Shown one piece after another: positions 45,801 to 55,754 of a DNA stretch of 64,000 nucleotides. Numbering within the stretch: the first letter of the stretch is position 1; each line of letters opens with the position of its first letter. A program made the translations under genes and the position numbers. This DNA comes from Crotalaria pallida (lineage: Eukaryota; Streptophyta; Magnoliopsida; Fabales; Fabaceae). Where the stretch lies: assembly GCA_037953625.1 (NCBI GenBank), contig CM075649.1, positions 122,137,290 through 122,201,289 on the forward strand, read 5' to 3'. The notes under the pieces are model-generated. The model saw nothing but the letters and a program-made list of their open reading frames with translations, did not search any database and was not told the origin of the DNA.

Positions 45801-47947
45801 TTCATGATCCAAGTTTATTTGAGAAGAAAATAGGGATTTTTAGCTTTGCATGTTGATTTGTAATGATTTTTGGTTGATCTTGCATATGTGCATGTTTAAT
45901 CCATGTGTGTGTTAACTCAAATTAAGAATTTTGAGGTTGGCATGTTAAATTTCCAAGAAAAGAAATTAAGTTCTCCTATATATGCTACGGCCTAGTAGAA
46001 ATAATAGGGTAATGGTCTTTAAAATGATTTTCTTATGAACATGATTTGATTTAAAGCCTTGTTTTAAATTTGTGATGTGAAGGCCATTCGGCCATGAATG
46101 TTAAAAATGTTTTGATGCATGATTTTTAGGTGCATGTATGTATTAAGGATAGACTTAGTGGCCTTAAGTCCATGCATGCCAATCTTTTTAGGAAATCAAG
46201 CCATAAACCATGTTTCTATTTAATAAAAATTATAAGTTTGAGTTTTGCTAAAAATCTAAGGAACCTCATGATGGCTTATGCATGTTGGTATGATGTAGTT
46301 TGCTTTAATTGACTTTAGTGCATTGAAAATTAAACTAAGATTTTTGCCCTATGCATGCTAGTATTAGGTCTTGAGATAGAAAATAGGAAAGTGTGCTTAA
46401 TCATTATTTGGATTGCATTTAGACCAAGATTAGCCTCATTTAGGAACCTAAAAGATGTACACAAGAAGTAATTTGTGGTTGTGATTGTTACCTTGAATTA
46501 AATAGATAATAATGAGATTGAAATTTGTTGAATGCTTCTATGATGCTCACGGTTTGGCCTTGAAAGAAATAAAATCATTTCATGGTTTCATGTCTTTGAA
46601 GAGGTGTAGCATTTTGCAAGAATTTACTTGAAATAATTCGGTTTGTGTATGATTAGGCGCTTAGAAGGACTTTCTTTTGAAATGACTATTCAGAGTAGCT
46701 ACATTATGTGTGTGTGCTGTTTTATGCTTGATAAGGTGATGTGTTAAATTTCCTTCTTCTTTTTCGATTGAGGGCTGAAAATAAATAAATTAATTTTCAC
46801 ACTGAGGTTCCATGATTTCAAGGGTTAGAAATTATTAATAATTAGGAATTGTTGGGAATAGACAATTCGGTTTTGCCATAATCCAATAAGATTGAATTAT
46901 CTTTTTGTGCATGATTGAATTTGTGTGTTAGTGTTGTAATTCGATTAATTATTTTCTTTAGCCTACATGTGTTTTGTAACGAGTGAATGATAAATGTTTT
47001 AAATCAAGTTCTAAACATGAAAGGGAGTTTATTTGAATAAACGAGTGTTTTGAATTGTTTTCAAAGTTTTCTTAAGAACTGTTTAATCATAAATTTGAAT
47101 TGAATTTGGAAATTTTGGATAACGATAACAAGTTTTCAAAGGAGAAATTGTTTTCAAAACAAGTTAAAAGAGTGTATCGAATCGTTTCTAATGCACGGGA
47201 AAATGTCTTAGTTGAGCGACGGACGAGAGGATAAGAGGCGAGGAGAGATGATCGGGAAACTTTGGAGAGCTATAGGACGATCGTCATCAAGGTGAGAGAG
47301 GGGCATTCCCTTAAGACGCCATGGTAATTAGGTAACATATTAGGACGTCCAATCATCTCAAAGATTGGACTCCAATCTCATTTAGCGTAGTGGTGTATGT
47401 GATAGCGCTCGTTTGTTTGGTTTAGCTATCCACCCGAATGATTGAGATTGGTTTATAAAGAATGATGATATGTTTTCTGATTGTTCATGTTGAGCTATTT
47501 AATTATTTTATGATTCGTTTATTTGTTATAATTATATGATATTGTTGGAATCATTTAGTTGTACGTTAGTAATGAAGTTATGAAAGTCACAAGCTAAGAA
47601 AAGAATAAAGGATTCGAATAATGAAAATAAATACGAGAAAGAGAGACAAGTTACGATGAGAATGAATTGTGAGAAAAGTAGTTGTTGATGAGAATTTGGA
47701 CGAACGAGAGAAGTTGCTGATGCTGTTGAGCTCGAGGTGGCGAGAAGGACCCTAGTGATACTGCTGCATCACCATTGGCGAGGAGAACAATGATGGCATG
47801 TTGAATTTCAATTGGTTTGGAATAGTGATGCTGACATTGATGAGAGCAATGTGCTGTGATTGAGAAAGAGAAAGATGATGCGATGATGTTGTGATGATTC
47901 AAGTGATGCTATGTGAGTATTAGGGGGATTAGATGCGTACGATTAGC

Positions 47948-47989
47948 GATCGGGTTTCATTGAAGGGATGCACTAAGGATGAACCGATC
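47948..47989 (+). other. Conserved hairpin element, inner copy B (compensatory change)
   Basis: GATCGG at 47948-47953 pairs with CCGATC at 47984-47989. The other three copies read GGTCGG with CCGACC, so both halves of one base pair differ together while pairing is kept. The loop keeps TTGAAGGGATGCAC. Confidence 0.5.
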
Positions 47990-48962
47990 ATTAGGACTAA
48001 GCCGTAATCTAAAATCTTTAAAAGACTATTAAAAGACATCTATAAATGCGGTGAGGCATGAGTGTCGAATCGAAGTAGTGGAGAGGAAGGAACGATAGGT
48101 ATCTGCGGATACTTAGGACGAGATTGCATTAGGGGAGGACGATGACGGTGAAACGTCAAGTAGTCTAGAGTATGTTTCTAGGCAGAACGAACTCCACATG
48201 TGGCACACTAACGTGGTGGGGACTGGGTCTAATGTCGTGGCAATTTCTGCGGGCCCATTAGAAACATACTGTCGCCCCCTAGATTGCAAATCGAGAACAG
48301 TGAGAGGGACTGGAACGGGGCATTGTGTTTTGCCACTGTGAGACAGTGAGCCTTAATGTTATTGATATGTTTTAAGGACGAGATCATCCTGGTCTAGGAC
48401 CATTATGTATTGTGACAGCTGTCGTGCCCGCGTGGTAAAGGTCCTGTACTCCTGTTTGCTTCCGACTAGGTTGGGAGGTTGACCGAGGAGATGTAGACGA
48501 GTGCGAGCACAATGATGTTTCCCCCTCATCATTGATGCTAATCGAATTGATAAGACTTAATAACCAAGATATCTCAAAGATATTTGTGATGATGATCAAA
48601 ATAGTAATGATAATGAACATGTTAAAACCAAGAGTGGAAGTGGAAATGGTTACCCTGGAACATTTGATGAGTTTGAGGAAAGGAGAGAAAATGGAAGAAA
48701 AGTATCATGATGAAGGATGCGATTGTCTTGAGCTTGTAAATACAGAAATGAGTAATTGGGAGATTTTGTGAGGGTACATCATGATGATCATATATGTTGT
48801 TTTAATTTACCTTATACTATTATTGGATTTATGTTTGCCTTTGTACTTATTTTGTCTTAATATTTACCTAATGTAATCCCACATAGTCGACATTGCCGTT
48901 TTGGGTTGCTCACTCTCTTTACTCGATCTATTCTGTCTTGTGTAAAATCGTACGGGTCTTAG

Positions 48963-49307
48963 ATGGCCAATATGGTACGATACCAGCAGTTGCAGGAGAT
49001 AGGAGCGACTCCCAGAAGAGGCGCCAATAGCATTATGTCTGCCTTTGAGATGTTCTACATAACGATTCCGCGTAGAAGGGCTGAGTTACAGTTAGCAGAA
49101 GAGGAGGCTGCTGCGGAGGAGGAGACGGATTGCGAGTCTGACGATGCTGAGACAGAGCTTACCAGGGACGTAGAGGAGGAAGATCCTGACCTATGGTCTG
49201 ACGAGGATGCAGAGGGATACTCTAGCGACGAGAGTTGGATAATTAGTCCTGAGGAGTTAATGATGGACGATGACAAGTGGTATAGTAGATTTGGAAAGCA
49301 AGATTAG
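48963..49307 (+). CDS. LTR-encoded small ORF (114 aa), inner copy B
   Basis: Opens with ATG at 48963 directly after a candidate acceptor CTTAG (AG at 48961-48962) and runs unbroken to TAG at 49305-49307, 374 bases from the LTR end. The N-terminal third (MANMVRYQQLQEIGATPRRG) aligns with the outer copy's frame. Then comes RRRAELQ and a long acidic region (EEEAAAEEETD to DEDAEGYSSDESW), ending with DDDKWYSRFG. No known domain; acidic tails of this kind are seen in chaperone-like or activating proteins, but this is no evidence of such a role. It is the longest and least damaged member of the set. The minus-strand shadow frame at 49055-49276 is Ser-rich and not called. Confidence 0.55.
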   Translation: MANMVRYQQLQEIGATPRRGANSIMSAFEMFYITIPRRRAELQLAEEEAAAEEETDCESDDAETELTRDVEEEDPDLWSDEDAEGYSSDESWIISPEELMMDDDKWYSRFGKQD

Positions 49308-50221
49308 GGAAGGATTTAGGAATATGTCTAGGGAGTAGATAATTTTCCCTTTGAGTATGTAATTACCCATGAGTTCTTAGCAACCTGGCCCTGCTGTAAC
49401 CCCAACAATTTAATCTTTGTATGGATATTTTGACATGAAATCAAATGGGCTGTTCTATTTTAGATAATGCTTTGTAAGGTGAGTTTCAAAGCGTAATGTC
49501 TTGTGACATTCCGGTTTGGAACTTGAAAGAGTCAGTGCAACTTGAGAACATGAGTACGAAATTATGTTTTGTAAATAAGAGATGTTCTCAGTTTGTACAT
49601 TACTCATTTTTAAAAAAAAATGGCCCTTAATTTTCACTCAAAATGACTATGGTTTTCGAGTTGCCAAATCGGGGTGTTACAAATAAATCTCACAAAAACA
49701 ATTCAGAACAATTCCAATTTTATCTAAACTTTCTAGAACACACTCAAACGGCACAAAGAATAAACACATCAATTTTCAAAACATTCACAAGCTCACATAA
49801 TGAAAGTCACATTTTTAATCATTTAAAATCATTAATTAAATTATAATCTTGATAAATTAATTCAATTACTCTTAAGGAAATAATTTAGACCTAATCTTTT
49901 AATTTATTCAACAAAACCGAATCACACATGGTTAACAATTTCTAGTCACCAAAATTTATAAAAACTTAAGATCATTAAATCATCATCATGAAAATTTCTT
50001 TTTACATAGTTAAATTAACTCATTCACTTTCACACCTAAAACTAAGGAAATTAAAGAAGACCACACATCACTTTCATCAAACACCTAGCATCATGCACCT
50101 AGAACATAGCCATTATCAAGAGTCATTTCATGAAGACAATTTTTCCAACTATTTAAACATGCATTGGCCGAATCATGCACATATAATATTGCAAGGATTT
50201 AATGCACAAATAAAGACATAC

Positions 50222-51006
50222 GGGCCTTTGCCTCGGTTGTTGAAACCCTTACGCCTCTGTGGTCCAAAACCTTGAGGGTCTTTCCTTTCTGAAACTTGCA
50301 ACTTCTCAGCTTTTGTGTCGTCTTCATACATCTTACACATGTCCACGAGTGCAGGAAAGCTTTGGATTCGCTGGTAGTTGAAGATCGACTTCAACTTGGG
50401 CCTCAAGCCTCCTTCAAACTTTATGCACTTGCTTCTTTCATCCGTTTTGTTCTGATAGTACGGAGAGTACTTCATCAGCTCCTCAAACTTGGTTGCGTAC
50501 TCACCCACACTCATATTCCCTTGCTTCAGCTGCAAGAACTCTACCTCCTTCTTCCTCCTTAGATCCTCAGGGAAATATTTGTTGAGAAATTTTTCCATAA
50601 ATACTCCCCAGCTTACCTCTCTTCCTTCATATTACAAAAGTTGCACCGTGTGATTCCACCAATTCTCAGCTTCATCCTCCAACATGTAGGCTGCATATGC
50701 CACCTTTTGAGCATCAGAACACTCCAACGTTCTCAGAATCTTATCCATGGTGTGAATCCATTTATTGGCCTCTTCCGGTTTAAATCCTCCTTCGAACTTT
50801 GGCGGATTGCAACTCCTAAAATCAGCCAAAGTCTTCGCCTCAACGTTACCCACATTACCCTGATGAGATGGGTTAACCGGTTGAGATGGTTGCTGAGTTT
50901 GTCGCTGCATGGCTTCCAACACCGTGGTGATCCTTTCTAACATCGCGTTGGTGTGATTTTGGTTTCTAGTTTCCATGTTAGACCTGCGTTGTGGGCTTAT
51001 GGTCAT
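50222..51006 (-). pseudogene. Tekay/Del-type Gypsy gag, one in-frame stop, truncated
   Basis: Opens at ATG 51006 (MTISPQRRSN) and keeps one reading frame to about 50222, where sequence of outer copy B resumes. A TAA at about 50632-50634 (after NHTVQLL) breaks it. The retrotransposon gag domain is recognisable by ADFRSCNPPKFEGG, ENWWNH, FPEDLRRKKEVEFLQL and SVGEYATKFEEL. Gag forms the particle core. It lies downstream of the LTR and primer site at 51250-54825 on the same strand, as expected. No protease, reverse transcriptase or integrase remains. Length is about 260 codons, less than a full gag. Confidence 0.85.
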
Positions 51007-51249
51007 ATATGTTGAACTAAAGAAACATCCATTACACCACCTATACTAAGACTATTACCTAAACGACTAAATCTACAATCAATTGTGTCTTGTACTCAAA
51101 AGAGACAAGATACAAACAAATCAAGGATATCTAAAGCTCAACAAGCAAAATAATAACATTCAAAATAACGTACATGCCCTGGAGATACCTGCTTGATGTT
51201 GATGGCTACCTTTCTGGTACTACTTCCACTACTACAAGATCTGACTTTT

Positions 51250-51261
51250 GCTCTGATACCA
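51250..51261 (-). other. Primer-binding site of Tekay-type element
   Basis: The minus strand reads TGGTATCAGAGC, complementary to tRNA-iMet, five bases beyond the LTR end at 51267. The gag frame starts about 240 bases downstream. Confidence 0.85.
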
Positions 51262-51996
51262 CTAAGTGTGACACCCTTCTTGCTTATCCAAATATAATAT
51301 AGTACTTAAGCTATAATATTGGATGATATATGGACTTGCGAGTATTAAGAAAATATGGAAATAAAATTTTTCATTCAAAAGCGGGTGCACAAATCGACAC
51401 TTGGAATTCTTGGAGAATAAACACTAAATCATTTAAAACGGTTGTTTCGAATTCGGCGATTTCTACAACCTTTTCAAAAGTTGGGTAACATTCGTCTTTT
51501 GAAATCGAATTTGTTTAATAAAAAGTAAACGAAGCTACTCTTGCTTGATTTGATAATACTGATACCATCGAATACTTTTCTCAGGCGAACTCTTAAATAG
51601 ATTAAATCAGAGTAAGCGAAAAATTATCGGACTATGCAATTGATGGAAATATAAACATAGATTTTATATATAAAAGAGTCATAAGTACATAGTCCCATCA
51701 TTAAGTCTCCAAGACCCAGAAATGCAAGTCCATAGGCAGATCTACATAGTAATGTAACCAAACCCTAGAGTACTCCAAAAGTATATCTACAACATATATA
51801 CACAACCAAAATATAACTCTAATGGTGGTCACGTAGATCTGGCATCATCAGATGTAGTAGTAGTGATAGCAGTAGTCTCCAAGAAGCAAAAGTAGTAAGG
51901 TAGTAGCATCATCATCAACACAGCAGCAACAAGATCTCCTCCATAGCATCCACACATCGGATCCTCTGATTCTCATCACATACCCTATGCATATAC

Positions 51997-52467
51997 CTAG
52001 GGATCATCGTCCCTCCAATCACCCCCAGTAGAATGCACGACAGGCTCGCTCCCACTCTCGTCCTCCACCGGATCCTCCTCGATCTCATCCGAGGGAGAGT
52101 GTACCCTACCACTGGGTACCGGGTCAGGTGATGGTGAAACCCTGACTGGGCTCCTCAGATCAGAAGGGGGAGTCTCCTCGCGGACGACTCTCGAGGTAAA
52201 AGGGTGAGAGCGGGTAGGTCGAAAATGAAAACTGTGATAAGAACAAGCTGGTCGTGTGGGAGGTGGTCCATGGTAAGTGTAAAACGGGGGTACATGCATA
52301 GTGTATATGATGGGAATCCTAAATCTACGAGGACGGAATCGAATCAACGGGTTCGGGTGGTAGAAGGTAATCTCTACCTCTCCCTCGAACACCGCGCGAT
52401 GGTCCTCATAGATCCATGTGCCACTAGGAAGTGGCCGGATCTCGATGCAAGCAATGTAACGAGACAT
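51997..52467 (-). CDS. LTR-encoded small ORF (156 aa), Tekay-type LTR
   Basis: Opens with ATG at 52467, three bases after a candidate acceptor (CCTTGTAG), and ends with TAG at 51997, about 730 bases from the LTR end. It starts MSRYIACIEIRPLPSG; the word RYx4EI resembles the starts of the family B frames (RYQQLQEI). The middle is Pro/Arg/His rich; the tail is acidic (DEIEEDPVEDESGSEP, ending WRDDDP). No known domain. Place, acceptor and acidic tail repeat the plan of the giant solo LTRs, although sequence similarity is weak. Expression unknown. Confidence 0.45.
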   Translation of the reverse strand: MSRYIACIEIRPLPSGTWIYEDHRAVFEGEVEITFYHPNPLIRFRPRRFRIPIIYTMHVPPFYTYHGPPPTRPACSYHSFHFRPTRSHPFTSRVVREETPPSDLRSPVRVSPSPDPVPSGRVHSPSDEIEEDPVEDESGSEPVVHSTGGDWRDDDP

Positions 52468-53202
52468 CACCTACAAGGGCATAGGGGTAAGCATGTCTAT
52501 ACACATAATCAACAGAGAATAAATTGTACAATGTGAATATGTAAATATGCAATCATAAATAGCAATCACATTTAGCACTTAGCAAGTATTGAATGCAAGT
52601 AGGATGCTCACACTTGTTTCATTTATCACAATTAATGCAAATGACTGGCATGATGCATGAATTTAGCTCTCAAGCCTATCTCCATCATTCTATGTCACTC
52701 TCTGACGTCCATCCCTGACAACCCAGCACTCAACAGTGCGTTGTATTCCTAGGTATACAACAATTCGTACATTCACCTAGAATGTACACGACAAGCTTGG
52801 AATCCATGCCACCCGAGCATATCCCGTCATCCAAACGGACCGTCATCCAAACGGTATAACCATATCGGCATCCACTAAGCCAACCACGTCAACGACGTGT
52901 CATCAAGCAAGCGTATTGGCACTCCCAAAGGCCCTCCACACTGTTTACCAAAAACATGATATACGTCCTACCATCCAAACTCCAGAATGAATGCATTACT
53001 TTACTTAAAGGGGAATTGATTGATGTTTTGTCCTTTTATTAATACATTACGTGCCTCCCGAGCAACGTGTCATTATTCAAATAACAACATCATGACGTCA
53101 ATCAATTTCCTTTAAGTCCAGGATCACTTGGTTTATTGTCCTTTAAGTGTTACAAAATAACTTAGAATTGAAAATGGTACTTTTCAATATCTAACCAAAA
53201 AT

Positions 53203-53503
53203 ACTCGAGTGTTTTCCATAATACTCGAGTAATTCATCAGTTTCCAAATTTTACTCGAGTGGTTCATAATTAGACTCGAGTCGTTCATGTCTTTTTAGAG
53301 ACTTAAGTTTTCAGATCTCCATAAATATACTCGAGTAATTCGTGAGATACTCGAGTAGTTCATGTATTACTCGAGTTGTTCATCAATTTTTACTCTTGTT
53401 GCATCTGAAATACTCGAGTGCCAAGCCTGACTCTCAAGTTGGTGCGCCAATTTTCACACTGATGCACCACGAAATACTCGAGTGTTAAGCCATATACTCG
53501 AGT
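53203..53503. repeat. Array of ten ACTCGAGT palindromes
   Basis: ACTCGAGT, usually within ATACTCGAGTATT-like context, occurs at 53203, 53223, 53253, 53274, 53329, 53349, 53369, 53412, 53476 and 53496. Two more lie at 54539 and 54558. Its place in an LTR between promoter and small frame parallels the TTAATCGATTAA array at 781-864. Confidence 0.85.
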
Positions 53504-54400
53504 ATTTTCAGACAGAACAGACTGAAACTTGGTTTTTACATACCATTTCAATTTATAAACATTTTTAACCCAAACCAATGATCACAATAGTTCATATACC
53601 ATATATTGAACATGTTACCATACTCATTTCATATCAAATAACAAATTTGACAGAGAATCAATCATTTATGCATAAAATACACAATTTAGCAATTCAACAC
53701 CTCAAATTGCAAAATAAACACAATACTCATGAAATAATATTCATTTAAGCTTGCATGCATGATTTAGAACTTGCTCAACACAGTCATAGAGCATGGATTG
53801 GTCTCCAAACCAAAGTTCCTATTCAAACTAAGCCCTTAGAGCCTCTTGATGGCTCTCTAACACAATTAATGGAATTTAAACTCTATCTAGTGTAAGAAAT
53901 TACTTCCCCTTACCTCTCAGACGTTTTCCAACCAAGAATTGACCAGAAAAAGGCTCCACAACTCTCAGACCAACTTCAAGCACTACATGCAGAGCATTTT
54001 GAGTGCAACACCAAAGTGGAATTGGTTTACATATGAAACAGAGAATAAAATTGGGGAAATTAGATTTTCTAAACTCTATGCAACATAATCTAACTAAGGA
54101 AACCGAATTTGAGACTCAAGGATTCATGAGCTTACCAGAAATCAAACCCAAAGTAAGCTCCAGAAACAGTTTTGACAGCACAAGCTCCAACTTCCAGCCC
54201 TTGAATCTTCCACTACACTCACTCAATCCTCACGATTTTACTTTCTATACAAAGCTCAAGATGTAAGCTTTGTATTCGTGTATAGTTTGTGTTTTGAAGC
54301 TGAACAGAGAATGAGAATCGAAGAGAATGAATTCGGAACCCTAACTTCAACAACTATAGCAAGATTGAGCAAAATTCTCAACTAAGAGATGTTGATGAGC

Positions 54401-54410
54401 TTATATAGGA
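54401..54410 (-). promoter_or_regulatory. TATA-like box of Tekay-type LTR
   Basis: The minus strand reads TCCTATATAAG, with a leader beyond it. It lies about 420 bases into the LTR. Confidence 0.5.
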
Positions 54411-55615
54411 ATAGAGAGAACTCATGCACGTCGACACGCCACCCATGGCGTTGGCAAGAAGGTGTTTTCGTGGCAGGAAGAGGAAATCGTTCATGGTGAC
54501 TCACCAAACGCACTCACTCGTGCAGTTTGACCCAGAATACTCGAGTATTCAGAAAATACTCGAGTATTTTGCCCAATTTTTGAAAAATAATTATTTTATT
54601 TTTTCCCTCCAAAACCTTTCCTATAATTACCTCTAGGTCCCAATCCAGGGACTAATATGCAAAATATTTATTTTATGCATTATTATATTTATTAAATCAA
54701 TTCACACACATATACTAACTATATGAACACATATTTTAATCAAGGATTAATATAGAAATAATTAATTATAATTAATTTATAATTAACATTTCATTAATCG
54801 GGGATTAAAATTTTGGGGTGTTACAGCCGAATGGCCTTTTCACAAAAGAAAACATGCACAAGCTTAAACACTAGATCAAATCATGTTTATGCTCAAAAAT
54901 CAATTAAAACTTGTTTCTTTAATTTTCCCTTTGAAACCGTGACATGCATCAAATAAAGACATGATCTTTCCACTTAAAATTAACATGCATGCTTCAAGAT
55001 CTTAACTTTTTCACAAATCAAGTCTAGATCATAGATTTATCCATCAAATAATCATGAAAATACATCATAGATCACGGTTTAACAAAAAAGATCTAACATG
55101 CAAAACCAAAGAATTTCACTTTATCATTTATCAAGTTTAGATCATGGATTCACTTGTCAAATAACCACATAAACACACATAGATCACGGTTTAGAGCAAG
55201 AAAACTCAACATGCAAAGAGATTTATTTTAGGTTTCACAAAAATCTTAAACAATTCTCTAGATCTTTAAGGTTTTAGTTAGAAAAACATCAAGATCTAAC
55301 AAGAAAACTTCAACCGAAAACCAAACATAAAGTTACACATATTACAAATTATTTTTAGTCCTTAAAAGTCCAAGATCAAAGATGAACAACACATAAAATC
55401 CTCTTTCCAACCATAAAATTAAACATGCAAAGAAGAAAATAAAAGAGATCTACAAACTAAAAAGGAAAATCTAAACTATTACAATCTTCCTCCTTGATCT
55501 TCGATTCACCTACCAAGAAAAGGGTTGGTTCTCTAGCTCCTAACACTCTTGATCTTCAAAGGGAACTCCTTGATCTAGCTTTAATCTCCTTCTTCCTCTT
55601 CCTAACCCTCACGAC

Positions 55616-55642
55616 CCTCTCTCTCTCTCTCTCTCTCTCTCT
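55616..55642. repeat. (CT)n microsatellite
   Basis: About 13 CT units in the leader of outer copy B (minus-strand GA). Length-variable by nature. Confidence 0.9.
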
Positions 55643-55744
55643 ATTTCTTTTTCTTTCTCTAAGAGTTGGATGGGCTCTTAGAGTGTGTTTGGAGTGGAAG
55701 TGAAGAAATGGAAATGAATGGGAGAAATGAACTAAGACCACACT

Positions 55745-55754
55745 TATTTATAGG
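55745..55754 (-). promoter_or_regulatory. TATA-like box of outer copy B
   Basis: The minus strand reads CCTATAAATA; the donor TTG/GTAGGT follows 230 bases on (55512-55513), as in A1 and A2. Confidence 0.5.

Larger units (their letters stand above)
44136..49681 (+). mobile_element. Giant solo LTR, family B, inner copy (5.5 kb)
   Basis: Starts TGTAACACCCCGCATTTTC and ends AAATCGGGGTGTTACA, with perfect 5-bp duplications AATAA (44131-44135 and 49682-49686). It is the same family as the LTR it sits in, in opposite orientation. Order: leader at about 45180-45320 with donor TTG/GTAGGT at 45324-45325, long frame-free stretch 45400-47600, family boundary-type core from 47250, hairpin 47948-47989, conserved core 48120-48500, small frame 48963-49307. 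No pol genes. Perfect duplications suggest a younger insertion than the outer copy. Confidence 0.85.
51267..54825 (-). mobile_element. Tekay-type Gypsy 5' LTR (3.56 kb)
   Basis: On the minus strand it starts TGTAACACCCCAAAATTTTA and ends GGGTGTCACA before the primer-binding site. This length fits Tekay/Del chromoviruses. It has a TATA-like box at 54401-54410, an array of ACTCGAGT palindromes (53203-53503, plus two near 54540), and a small frame at 52467-51997. The 3' part of the element, including the 3' LTR and a target duplication, is lost. It sits inside outer copy B. Confidence 0.75.

Noticed and set aside
48384..48771. Frames at 48384-48620 and 48532-48771 as genes
   Set aside because: They lie in the conserved non-coding core and are not kept in the other copies.
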